IMG/VR virus record: IMGVR_UViG_3300047322_000201
Span: 1 to 62,464 of that record
Source of the DNA: a virus
Length of the DNA: 62,464 bases
Strand: one strand, 5' to 3'
Shown here piece by piece: positions 49,126 through 57,215 of this stretch (the stretch's first letter is position 1; each line of letters starts with the position of its first letter). Made by a program: the position numbers and the translations under genes. A model generated the notes under the pieces. It was not told where the DNA came from. It was given only the letters and a program-made list of their open reading frames with translations, and searched no databases.

Positions 49126-49538
49126 CGGTTAATCCATCTGCATTCAGCGCGAAGCATGCCGTACACGATCAGTGCTTCTCCATTGGGCAGTCCTTCACGG
49201 AGCACGCCTTCCTGAACAAACCCGATGTGCTCGTCAAACTTGCGCGCGGTGAGGTTAGTCGCCGCCACGAGACCCGTGACACGGTTACAGCCCAGCTGCA
49301 GGAATGGGTACGCGAAGAACCTGTGCATGGCTACACGTCTCACCCACATCACGCCGGGCTTGGCCGCCACGTGCATGCAGATGTCGTTGCCGGTGAACCG
49401 GTCGTACACCACGGACACCACGATCTCTCCATCACGCTCGATCCCGATCGCGTGCGAGTCCTCGGGGAATCGCACGCCGATCTGCGCGGCCGCCCACGGC
49501 ACCAGCCGCGAATCGTCGTAGAGAAATCGCTGTTCCAT
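49122..49538 (-). CDS. GNAT-family N-acetyltransferase
   Basis: A 138-residue protein with the GNAT fold pattern: a beta4-like strand, VRRVAMHRFFAYPFLQLGCNRVTGLVAATNLTARKF (acetyl-CoA binding and Asn-x-x-A-x-x-x helix) and EHIGFVQEGVLREG near the end. Phages often carry such a gene among tail or internal virion genes; the substrate is unknown. Confidence 0.8.
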   Translation of the reverse strand: MEQRFLYDDSRLVPWAAAQIGVRFPEDSHAIGIERDGEIVVSVVYDRFTGNDICMHVAAKPGVMWVRRVAMHRFFAYPFLQLGCNRVTGLVAATNLTARKFDEHIGFVQEGVLREGLPNGEALIVYGMLRAECRWINR

Positions 49539-49575
49539 CTGCTAACTGTATATCAGTAATGAGCTAACTTGTGAA

Positions 49576-49797
49576 TCAGACGCCCTGGTAATTCAAGCGC
49601 GCGATGATCGCGTTAATCGCCGCGATGATCTGCGCGCTCGAGGCGTTCACCGGCAGCGCGGTGAGCACCGGCACGCCCTTACGCACGCCCGTGATGATCT
49701 CCACGTTATCCTTCAACGCAGAGAGCACGGGGCCGATCCTCGAGTCCTGCGTCGTGATGACCGAGCCGATGGCGGTTTTTGTGATGGGCGCGCTCAT
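49576..49797 (-). CDS. Small virion-region protein
   Basis: A 73-residue Ala/Ile/Val-rich protein coupled to the following tail gene. No motif recognised. Probably a virion-associated or assembly protein. Confidence 0.5.
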   Translation of the reverse strand: MSAPITKTAIGSVITTQDSRIGPVLSALKDNVEIITGVRKGVPVLTALPVNASSAQIIAAINAIIARLNYQGV

Positions 49798-51602
49798 ACT
49801 TGGCGGAGCTCCAGGATAGAGGTGGCGAGCGCGACCTTGCGCACCGGCGCGTTACCCGAGATCATCACCTCCCAGACGAGGCCCTTGAACCCACCGGGCA
49901 TACGGATCGGCTCGTTGTTGGTCGCCTGTGTCTGGAACACCTGGATGCCATCACAGAAGACCGTCACCTGCACCGAGCGCGTTTCGGCGATGCGCGGGAC
50001 GTCGAGCAGCACTGAGCCGTCTATGCTGTAGGTGTCGATCACCGTGTCGTTCAGGCACCCCTGCAGCGTCGTGCCCGCGTACTGATTCCACAGTGCGAGG
50101 TTCTTGGCCTTGAGTGCGTTGATCGCGGCGGCGTAGGCGACCGGGTCGAAAATATATGTGTAATCCGCGTGGATCTTGAGTGCGGCGAACGAGAGCGGCT
50201 CGGGCAGGATGTACTGGCGGCTCTTCCACTGAAAGATCGTGTTGTTGTCCGCGTCGGCGTCCAGCTGGTAGATCGTGTTGTCGGCGTTGGAGAGCGCGTA
50301 GAAGTTGCCCGTCGAGCGCTCGATGAACACGCACCGTGCGTCGAAGTCGAACATCGTGAGCGGCGGGGTATCCGCGCGCGTGAAGATGAACGATGAGATC
50401 GGCCCGAGCCCGTTGTTGTAGAAGCCCAGGTACATGTTGTTGTAAAGGGCCCCGATGATCGAGCTCGGGTTCAGCGGCTGCCACTCGTCGCGGGTGTAGA
50501 GGTTCTGCGTGACGATATCCTGGATGCCGGGGCCGACCGCCACGAGTCCGTTCGGCGACGCGTACACCACGCCCCACTGGTCCGAGACGATCGAGCGCTT
50601 GGATACGCACGCCTGCAGGATCGAGAGCTTCTCCTGCGACATCGCGGACGGGTTCGTGCCGGTGATGACGTACGGGTTCTTCTGCGTGCCGACGAACAGG
50701 GACGTGCCAAATACGCCCAGGCCCACGATCGGATACTCCACCGTGAGCATGTACTTGACCGGCCATGCGTGCGGGTAGCCCGGCTCGCAGAACCAGACCT
50801 GGTTACCGGTGAAGCCCGCGAGCATGCCGTTCGGCATCTCGACGATGCCTTGCAGCGTCGCGGGCGGCGGCGCCCAGTCAGTGGAGGGCAGCACTGCGCC
50901 AAGCTGCGTAACGGTGAGCGAATCAACGTAGCTGGTCGTGCCAGCCGGGACCTGCGCGACGAACTGGTAGCTCACGGTGGAGGTGCCTGCGACCGACCGG
51001 TAGATGTTCTTGTACTGCCAGTTGTAGTTGCCTGCCGGCGGGGCCGCCATGTTGCTGACCGTCACCGTTGCGCCCGAGGACGTCACGGTCACCGTGGCCG
51101 CTGGGCTCGGGGCCGACTCTTCATTGACCGCGCCGAACACATTCACGAAGGTGTAGACGTACGCGCGCGACTCCGCGGTGCCGCTCGAGCTCGAGGCGGA
51201 GAGCGTCGGAGCGCCGCCGGGCGCTGGCACGCCCATCTCCATGTAGCTGATCGGTGCGGCGCCGACGCCCATGGTGGCGAGCGACCAGTTGGTCTTGCGC
51301 GGGGCGATGCCAGCGCCAGTGTAGTAGATCCGGTAGTCGCTGGCGTCGGCCATCGGCGAGCCGACGACGTCGGTGTCCTGCGCGAACTCCAGCCAATGGA
51401 ACTGGCTGCTCGGGCCCGTGAGCTTGTAGATCGCCTGCGCGGTGGTCGTCGGCTTGAACTCGAGCACGGGCTTGCGCCAAGGGCGGAGCTCGCCGGACTG
51501 CAGCTTCACATTGCGCGCGACCTGCGCGTTCATCGCGCCCAGCCGCGCGGGGCCGGTGCGCGGGACGACGCCGCTGAAGCCTTCGAGAGCGATGGAGGGC
51601 AT
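49794..51602 (-). CDS. Tail tube/knob beta-propeller-like protein
   Basis: A 602-residue beta-rich protein with repeating strand segments containing Trp, Gly and Asp (for example VYASPNGLVAVG and NNMYLGFYNNGLG). The propeller-like pattern fits large tail-tube proteins of podoviruses such as T7 gp12 or P22 gp10 types. It lies between lysis genes and internal virion genes. The exact family is uncertain. Confidence 0.65.
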   Translation of the reverse strand: MPSIALEGFSGVVPRTGPARLGAMNAQVARNVKLQSGELRPWRKPVLEFKPTTTAQAIYKLTGPSSQFHWLEFAQDTDVVGSPMADASDYRIYYTGAGIAPRKTNWSLATMGVGAAPISYMEMGVPAPGGAPTLSASSSSGTAESRAYVYTFVNVFGAVNEESAPSPAATVTVTSSGATVTVSNMAAPPAGNYNWQYKNIYRSVAGTSTVSYQFVAQVPAGTTSYVDSLTVTQLGAVLPSTDWAPPPATLQGIVEMPNGMLAGFTGNQVWFCEPGYPHAWPVKYMLTVEYPIVGLGVFGTSLFVGTQKNPYVITGTNPSAMSQEKLSILQACVSKRSIVSDQWGVVYASPNGLVAVGPGIQDIVTQNLYTRDEWQPLNPSSIIGALYNNMYLGFYNNGLGPISSFIFTRADTPPLTMFDFDARCVFIERSTGNFYALSNADNTIYQLDADADNNTIFQWKSRQYILPEPLSFAALKIHADYTYIFDPVAYAAAINALKAKNLALWNQYAGTTLQGCLNDTVIDTYSIDGSVLLDVPRIAETRSVQVTVFCDGIQVFQTQATNNEPIRMPGGFKGLVWEVMISGNAPVRKVALATSILELRQV

Positions 51603-52156
51603 TACGAGACCGTCGAATTGGCGATCACGTCATCCTTGGACTTCGAGGACATCGTTTCGCCGAACCAGAAATGGACCGCAGCCAGCCACGCCGTGCCGAG
51701 GGTGCCCGTGAAGGCATACACGATCGCCTTATTGGCATCAGGGACGTTGACGAACATCAGCATGGAGAGCATCCCGAAGAAGCCCACCGTTAGCGCGGCG
51801 GTGAGCGCGGCCGGCACCCACGACTTCGTCGACACGAGCATGTCGCGCGCGCTGATCGTGTCCTGCACAGTCAGGCCCGCGAGCGTCTCGATGTTCTTGA
51901 ACCCCGCTTCGGCCATCCGCGCGGCGTAGTCCTGGTCTGCCTTGCGTACGCTGGCAAGCTGCTCAGGCGTCGCCCCACTGAGGGCAGCAGCCAGCGCATC
52001 CTGCCGCGTTGCGAGCGAGGCATCCTTATTGGCGTCGATACCGAAGACGGACTCGAGCGCGGTGACAGCACCACCCGCCAGAGGTCCTCCGATAACCGAA
52101 GCGATTGTCGGGGCCAGTCGAGCCACCACGCCCATAGCATCAGACCATCCGCTCAT
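51602..52156 (-). CDS. Holin (GTA/three-TM holin type)
   Basis: A 184-residue protein with a Gly/Ala-rich helical N-terminus and, near the C-terminus, two hydrophobic helices (about 125-145 and 152-172) separated by VNVPDANKA. It ends in a charged tail. It resembles the three-TM gene-transfer-agent holin family. With the endolysin two genes away it probably controls lysis timing. Confidence 0.75.
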   Translation of the reverse strand: MSGWSDAMGVVARLAPTIASVIGGPLAGGAVTALESVFGIDANKDASLATRQDALAAALSGATPEQLASVRKADQDYAARMAEAGFKNIETLAGLTVQDTISARDMLVSTKSWVPAALTAALTVGFFGMLSMLMFVNVPDANKAIVYAFTGTLGTAWLAAVHFWFGETMSSKSKDDVIANSTVS

Positions 52157-52442
52157 GTGCAACCTCCTCGAGGATCTTGTCTTCTTCAGCCTTGATGGCA
52201 TTCAGCAGCGCCAACATGGCATCCATTTGTGCTCGGTGCTGCTCATCCTGCTTGTCGCTGAGCATCGCGAAGAACGCGAGCGACACCGATGCCTCGGCCG
52301 ACAGCATCAGGTTGATGAGGCCGTGGTCGGCATCGAAGGCGGTCAACTTGCTAACGACAAGCCATGCAGCGATAAACAGCATGAGGCCAATGAGGAACCC
52401 CGCCGAGCCGCGCGCACGCGCGTAGAGAATCGCGATATTCAC
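52140..52442 (-). CDS. Two-pass membrane protein (DUF1003-like)
   Basis: A 100-residue GTG-start protein overlapping the endolysin stop (GTGA). It has two hydrophobic helices (about 14-33 and 44-62) joined by a loop with FDADHGLINL, then a basic/acidic helix. This resembles the DUF1003-type or iron-permease-like small membrane family. In a lysis cluster it could be an antiholin or second holin. Confidence 0.6.
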   Translation of the reverse strand: MNIAILYARARGSAGFLIGLMLFIAAWLVVSKLTAFDADHGLINLMLSAEASVSLAFFAMLSDKQDEQHRAQMDAMLALLNAIKAEEDKILEEVAHERMV

Positions 52443-52912
52443 TGCTCCCCCTTGAGGATGTTGTTCGCCACGCGTCGAGCCCAGCCGCGGCCGTAGGTCG
52501 GCCACACGTCGAGGTCGCACATATAGAGCAGCCGGTACGCGTCAAAACGCGCGATCAGTTTGTCGGGGTCCGTGGCCTTCACCGCCGCGAGGGTGTCGGG
52601 CCCGAACTTGCCGTCTGCCGCTGCGCCCGATGCCTGCTGCAGCCACTTCACGACGTACCCGCCGTTGTAGGCCGCATCGAACACCTGGAAGCCGATCCGC
52701 GGATCGAGCTCATCGCACCGGTAGACGTCCCAGTACTTGGCCTTCGCGATCGCCTTCGCGGTGCTTAAGGGGAGGTTGCGCATGTCGCCGGTGTAGCCGT
52801 TGGCCCGCGCCACGGCCTGCGTGACGCCATACATGGTCGGCCCACCGTTATCCACGACGTAGCCCTTCTCCACCCCAATCAGCGCCTCGAAGGCATCGTC
52901 GAAGGCGCTCAT
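52439..52912 (-). CDS. Endolysin, glycosyl hydrolase 108-like
   Basis: A 157-residue enzyme. Catalytic Glu 15 is in GVEKGYVVD, followed by GGPTMYGVTQAVA, then the helix KYWDVYRCDEL and the FDAAYNGG..KWLQ core. This is the GH108 lysozyme pattern with the peptidoglycan-binding-type C-terminus. It cleaves the cell wall at lysis. No signal peptide, so it depends on the holin. Confidence 0.87.
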   Translation of the reverse strand: MSAFDDAFEALIGVEKGYVVDNGGPTMYGVTQAVARANGYTGDMRNLPLSTAKAIAKAKYWDVYRCDELDPRIGFQVFDAAYNGGYVVKWLQQASGAAADGKFGPDTLAAVKATDPDKLIARFDAYRLLYMCDLDVWPTYGRGWARRVANNILKGEQ

Positions 52913-52913
52913 C

Positions 52914-53240
52914 TTAGGAACCCATCGCAGCGGCTTCCGCCACGGCTGCGGCTTGTTGCGCAGCGAGCTCGGCGGCGCTCGGCGGCGTCGGCTCGGCAGC
53001 AGCTGCGGCGACCTTGCGCGGCAAGCGCGCGGCCTTCTTCGCCTGTGCGTCCTCGACGGCCTGGACCGGCGCGATGCCAGCTTCGAGCTCGGCCATGATC
53101 GCCTGGCCTTCCTCGTTCAATTCGAACGTCGGCTCGAGCGAACCGATGACGTTGCGCTCAGCTTGCACGCCGATGATGAGCTTTCCGCAGACGACTTCCG
53201 CGCCCGACTTCTCGATGAATTCTGCTGCTGTTAGGGCCAT
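52914..53240 (-). CDS. Small virion/lysis-region protein
   Basis: A 108-residue protein with a beta-like first half and an Ala/Pro-rich tail (about residues 70-108), resembling capsid- or tail-associated phage proteins. It overlaps the upstream gene by one base. Function unknown. Confidence 0.55.
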   Translation of the reverse strand: MALTAAEFIEKSGAEVVCGKLIIGVQAERNVIGSLEPTFELNEEGQAIMAELEAGIAPVQAVEDAQAKKAARLPRKVAAAAAEPTPPSAAELAAQQAAAVAEAAAMGS

Positions 53241-53521
53241 TAGATGCTCCGTTTGAATGCTGCGCGAATGTCTTCACGCAAGTGGTTGACTGCGTCGGTG
53301 AACGCCATCTGGTTCTGCGCGATGGTCTGCTTGATCTCCGCCATCATCTGCTGGACTTCGATCTTCTTGATGTAGTCCTCAGACAGCCTTTCGCGCATCG
53401 CACTGTGCTCGTTTTCGATCTTCTCGATGCGCGAGAAGAACTTCGAGGTTTTCTTGTAGACCCAGCCAAAGATGGCCATGCCAACAGGGACGACTACGTA
53501 AAAAAGGTACTCTGGTGACAT
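53240..53521 (-). CDS. Membrane-anchored coiled-coil (spanin-like) protein
   Basis: A 93-residue protein with one N-terminal hydrophobic helix (about residues 5-21) followed by a charged coiled coil. This is the layout of an i-spanin or an XhlA-like lysis protein. It lies next to the endolysin cluster. No lipoprotein o-spanin was identified beside it, so the assignment is tentative. Confidence 0.5.
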   Translation of the reverse strand: MSPEYLFYVVVPVGMAIFGWVYKKTSKFFSRIEKIENEHSAMRERLSEDYIKKIEVQQMMAEIKQTIAQNQMAFTDAVNHLREDIRAAFKRSI

Positions 53522-53541
53522 GGGGGAATGCCTTAGCAATA

Positions 53542-53557
53542 GGGAGCTTATGCTCCC
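53542..53557 (-). terminator. Hairpin after tail fibre gene
   Basis: GGGAGC-TTAT-GCTCCC perfect hairpin in the 61-base gap between tail fibre and lysis genes, next to a GTTAGCA word (53560-53566). Weak T-run on the minus strand; possibly a partial terminator. Confidence 0.5.
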
Positions 53558-53582
53558 AAGTTAGCAGATACAGGCCAGTTTG

Positions 53583-54668
53583 TTAACCTCCCTGTCCGCC
53601 GCCGCCGCCACTTGAGTAGTCCGGTACGATGTACTGCCCTACTAGGCGCACCGTGCGCGCATCCACCTGCTCCAGCCCGGTAATCGCGAAGCCCACGCCG
53701 TTGTCGGTGCCGGTAATGCGCGGCGCGGCGACGGCGATCGAGGTGAGATACCCCATGTTGTTCACGAGGTCGCTGTTGCCGTTACCTGTATGCAACATGC
53801 GGAAGCCGTTGATGTAGGCTTCACCGAAGCCGTTGATCGACAGATTGCCGCTGGACTGGGTGATGCTCCGGCCATAGTCACCCTGGAAGTAGTACGCGCC
53901 GTTGGTGCTGTTGACGCTGTTGTTGGCCGTCAACGTGCCTGTGACGCCCACGTTGTTGTTGACCTGCGTGTAGCCAAGGACGGTCACACCCGAGTTGAAC
54001 TGCATCGCTCCGCCCACCACGCCGCCGAGGTTCTTGTCGAGCGGCGTGACGTTGGCGGTGTCCCATGGCGTTGCGCCATTGAATATCGGGCGCTTCAGGA
54101 ACACACCTACATCATCGGACCTGAAATACACCGGCGATGTGGCCGTCGAATAATCCCCCGCGCCGGCGGTGTTGCGCTGCAGGACCATGTTGCCGCCACC
54201 CGACGTCCAGCGCCAGCGGCCGCCGGGGGCGGCTGTGGCAGTGTCGTTGAATTGGATCTGCGGCGAGTTATATTGCACCGCCAGGTAGCCAGTGACCGTG
54301 CCGCCGGTGTTCTTGTTCAGGTACGCCGAATCCGCCTGAGTCTTGTTGTAGTAGGCCGTGGCGACGTCGGCCGTATCCGCCTTATCGTTGAACAACTCAG
54401 CAGTCGGACGGAGCTCGAACCGGTCCCCCGCGCTGAATGCGATCGGCGACGTGGCGCGCACGACCGTCATCGTGTCGCCGGTGCGCTGCGTGACCTTCAC
54501 GATCTCGGTCTGGTTCAGCGCGTTCACCAGCGTCGCATAGAAGTAATCCGCTGCGCTGAGCGTCGGGAAGCGCCCACCCTGCCCCGCCGTCACCGTCACC
54601 ACGTTCTGCACAGCAGCGATGTCCGCGGCGAGCGTGGCGAAGGCGTTGTTCGTCGTCTTTACACTCAT
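53583..54668 (-). CDS. Tail fibre/tailspike-like protein
   Basis: A 361-residue protein rich in Gly, Asn, Thr and Val. The N-terminal about 130 residues match the fibre at 55413 (shared LFNDKxDxAD region near 112), and the rest is beta-rich and repetitive with Gly-rich tail. It is probably a trimeric receptor-binding fibre. The start overlaps the neighbouring region without a gap. Confidence 0.75.
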   Translation of the reverse strand: MSVKTTNNAFATLAADIAAVQNVVTVTAGQGGRFPTLSAADYFYATLVNALNQTEIVKVTQRTGDTMTVVRATSPIAFSAGDRFELRPTAELFNDKADTADVATAYYNKTQADSAYLNKNTGGTVTGYLAVQYNSPQIQFNDTATAAPGGRWRWTSGGGNMVLQRNTAGAGDYSTATSPVYFRSDDVGVFLKRPIFNGATPWDTANVTPLDKNLGGVVGGAMQFNSGVTVLGYTQVNNNVGVTGTLTANNSVNSTNGAYYFQGDYGRSITQSSGNLSINGFGEAYINGFRMLHTGNGNSDLVNNMGYLTSIAVAAPRITGTDNGVGFAITGLEQVDARTVRLVGQYIVPDYSSGGGGGQGG

Positions 54669-54669
54669 G

Positions 54670-54894
54670 TCAATCGTCCTTGATGATCGCCCGCGCGCCG
54701 GCGTCGGGCTCGAGCGACTTCTGACAGTGGTCCTTCTGCACGTAGCTGAGCAGCTTGCAGAGCACACACCCCCAGCGCTTGCCAGCGCGCATCGCCTTGT
54801 CCGCGCGGCTCGAGATCGTCTCGTCCGGGTCGCCGCCGGCGAGCGTGTTGAGCAGCTGGTCGAGCGCGATCAGCACGTTCCAGATGTATGCCAT
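54670..54894 (-). CDS. Small phage protein near tail fibre
   Basis: A 74-residue protein with the pattern FxALDQLLNTLxGGDPDET and KDHCxKS, which I recall from many Burkholderia-type phages, of unknown function. TGATG overlap with the upstream gene favours ATG 54894 over 54900. Confidence 0.65.
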   Translation of the reverse strand: MAYIWNVLIALDQLLNTLAGGDPDETISSRADKAMRAGKRWGCVLCKLLSYVQKDHCQKSLEPDAGARAIIKDD

Positions 54895-55409
54895 CACCAT
54901 GTGATCGCCTGCACCTGGGCGACAGTGGTCGCTGCGTTGACCGCCGCGCAGAGGTCGTTGTTGCGCTGGATCGCATTGAGCTTCGTGACCATCGCGTCCA
55001 TACCCACGCGCTGGATCTGCGCGGCGGTGTGCAGGCGAAACGCCCAGACGCCGGCAGAGTCCGCGCACCAGAACGGCGTCGCCCACGACGTGTCCACGCC
55101 CGGCAGCAGTGATGCCGTCACCGACGAGACCAGGTTGCTCTGGTCCTTGTCGAGGAACGGGTAGTGGTACTCCGCGCCGAGCGCCGTCGACGTGAAGCCT
55201 GCGTAGATCGCGTTCTGGCAGGCGCTCGAGAGCACGGAGATCTGGTTGGCCTGCGCCTGCGCGAGTGATAGTGTGGGCGTCGTGGGCTTGTTGCCCACGG
55301 CCACCCAGTCGAGGTAGGCGGCGTAGTCGGTGTTGGCGGGATCGCTCGGGATAAACGCACCATCCGAATCCCGAACGATGCTCCCGAATTGATTGATTGT
55401 GTAGGTCAT
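54894..55409 (-). CDS. Tail fibre assembly-like protein (DUF4376-like)
   Basis: A 171-residue protein with an N-terminal short beta region and a C-terminal helical domain rich in Ala, Gln and Asn, containing WAFRLHTAAQIQRVG, as in DUF4376. It sits directly between two fibre genes, where fibre chaperones or tip proteins are usual. Confidence 0.7.
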   Translation of the reverse strand: MTYTINQFGSIVRDSDGAFIPSDPANTDYAAYLDWVAVGNKPTTPTLSLAQAQANQISVLSSACQNAIYAGFTSTALGAEYHYPFLDKDQSNLVSSVTASLLPGVDTSWATPFWCADSAGVWAFRLHTAAQIQRVGMDAMVTKLNAIQRNNDLCAAVNAATTVAQVQAITW

Positions 55410-55412
55410 CGT

Positions 55413-56747
55413 TTAGAGTTCCGCGTTAGCCGAGATGCTTTGATACCAGTTGGCATTCACGTTTGCTCCTGTGCTTACCTTGTATGCACCAAGCCCGTTC
55501 GTAGTTATAGAGTAAAAATTTGCTGCCCCTGATGGAAATGAGACAACCCCATTGTCATAGAGCATGGCTACGGTCGGGATGGCACGCTTCTCCACAGCGA
55601 AATTCCATATACCACCTAATGATAAGCCCGAAGCAGATATTGCCCCGTTGGTAAGACCAATACTTCTCAGTTCGTAATACCGCTGACACAACGCGAGTTC
55701 CTGACCATACGTACGGCGTTCGAAGGGGGTTGCTATGGTACCTGCTTCAAGCTGTACATCCGTGATGTTAAGAACGCCACTACCACCGGACAGCCAATTG
55801 GTTGCTGAAGCTGCGCAATAGGTGTTGCCAGCTTGCCAAGTGTTGTATGTCGATGTGGAAACGCTTGGACCACCGACAGCACCAATAAACAAGCCCAAAC
55901 CTATTCCGTTTGAGATAGGCAGGGCTGCGCCACTAGGGACTGCCGGGAACGTCAACGAAACGTATTGCGGCGTACTCGCAGCATTGAGCGTGAAGGTCTT
56001 TACAACCGAATACGATGAGCCACTATCCCTCAGCCCAACACCGTAGGTGCCGGGGACATTACCGCGAACCGTAAAGCTCACAGTGAACTGCTGGCCGATC
56101 AGATCGTAAGAGTTAAGGCCTTCAATAATCTGCCAGAACGGGATTGCCGAATTAGTCCCACTGAAGGATGCAGGGAACGCGCTGGTAACAGACGCTAAGG
56201 CAAACGGCTTAATAACACCGTTGATATCTGCGTTATTGACAACACTTAAGGTAAAAGCTCCTGAAGGTGCTGAGTTAGAGCCCTTCCATCGATCACACAC
56301 ACCAAACCCTGAAGTTACTGCAGTGATTGACAGGGCTGCACGTTGCTGGACCCGCATGTCTCCGTTGATAATCCGGTTCTTGCCCGTGAACGGCGCGATC
56401 GAGGCGAGCGGCGTGTACGCCGCGGCCGCGTCGGCAACATCCAGCTTGTCGTTGAAAAGCGCCGCGACCGGGCGGATCTCGAACTTGTCGCCTACGCTCC
56501 ACACCGATGCAGTCGTGTTGTCCACGCCTCGCGTTACCGTGAGCGTGTCGCCCGTGCGGTTCGTGACCTTCACAACCTCGACAGCGCCGCTCGCGTTCTG
56601 CAGCGTGCCATAGAAGTAGTCGCCCGAGCCCGCCGTGACGGACGGGAAGATCCCGCCGGTGCCAGGGTTGACAGTGATCGCAAGGTCACTCGACGCGATC
56701 GACGCGGCGAGCGACGTCGACGCGTTATTGGCTACCTTCACACTCAT
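55413..56747 (-). CDS. Tail fibre protein with foreign tip
   Basis: A 444-residue fibre. The N-terminal part (about residues 1-120) is homologous to the fibre at 53583. The C-terminal part (codons beyond about 125) is richer in A+T than the rest of the genome and beta-rich with Ser/Asn/Gly, typical of a horizontally acquired receptor-binding tip. The duplicated N-terminus suggests swapping of fibres. Confidence 0.8.
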   Translation of the reverse strand: MSVKVANNASTSLAASIASSDLAITVNPGTGGIFPSVTAGSGDYFYGTLQNASGAVEVVKVTNRTGDTLTVTRGVDNTTASVWSVGDKFEIRPVAALFNDKLDVADAAAAYTPLASIAPFTGKNRIINGDMRVQQRAALSITAVTSGFGVCDRWKGSNSAPSGAFTLSVVNNADINGVIKPFALASVTSAFPASFSGTNSAIPFWQIIEGLNSYDLIGQQFTVSFTVRGNVPGTYGVGLRDSGSSYSVVKTFTLNAASTPQYVSLTFPAVPSGAALPISNGIGLGLFIGAVGGPSVSTSTYNTWQAGNTYCAASATNWLSGGSGVLNITDVQLEAGTIATPFERRTYGQELALCQRYYELRSIGLTNGAISASGLSLGGIWNFAVEKRAIPTVAMLYDNGVVSFPSGAANFYSITTNGLGAYKVSTGANVNANWYQSISANAEL

Positions 56748-56757
56748 TTTGTTCTCC

Positions 56758-57207
56758 TTAGTTGAGCGTGACGGTCCAGGTGATCGTCAGCGTGTCGGCG
56801 GCGTTCTTGGTGAGCGTGCCGAACGTCACGCGCGCGAGCATCGTGCCGCCTGAGCTCGCGTTGAAAATGCCGGCCTCGGTGAGCGACCCGGTAGCCACGC
56901 CCGGGTTGAACGTGCAGGTGAAGACGATCGACTGGCCTGCGACCGCACCGTTGTTGGTCGTGGCCGTGCGCGAGCCCGCCATCTCGGTCTGCAGCGCCGT
57001 GTCGGACGTGGTCGGGGCGGTCGCGCCGGTGCCTAGCGCTATGTAGCCCATCTTGGTCGGGGGTGATGCCTGCGAGGCCATGTTGAGCAGCCACGTGCGG
57101 CCGGCGTTGACCACCGCGTTGGGCATCTCGCGCGCTTCCTTGACCTCGCCATCCGGGCCGTACAGCACCGCATGGACGCGGCCGGTGATTCTCAGGGTGT
57201 CGTGCAT
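56758..57207 (-). CDS. Tail structural protein
   Basis: A 149-residue beta-rich protein with Thr/Gly/Ala-rich sequence, resembling baseplate or fibre-connector proteins. ATG 57207 is chosen for GAGGAT spacing; an upstream TTG at 57219 is possible. Lies between two fibre-related genes. Confidence 0.6.
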   Translation of the reverse strand: MHDTLRITGRVHAVLYGPDGEVKEAREMPNAVVNAGRTWLLNMASQASPPTKMGYIALGTGATAPTTSDTALQTEMAGSRTATTNNGAVAGQSIVFTCTFNPGVATGSLTEAGIFNASSGGTMLARVTFGTLTKNAADTLTITWTVTLN

Positions 57208-57215
57208 ATCTATCC

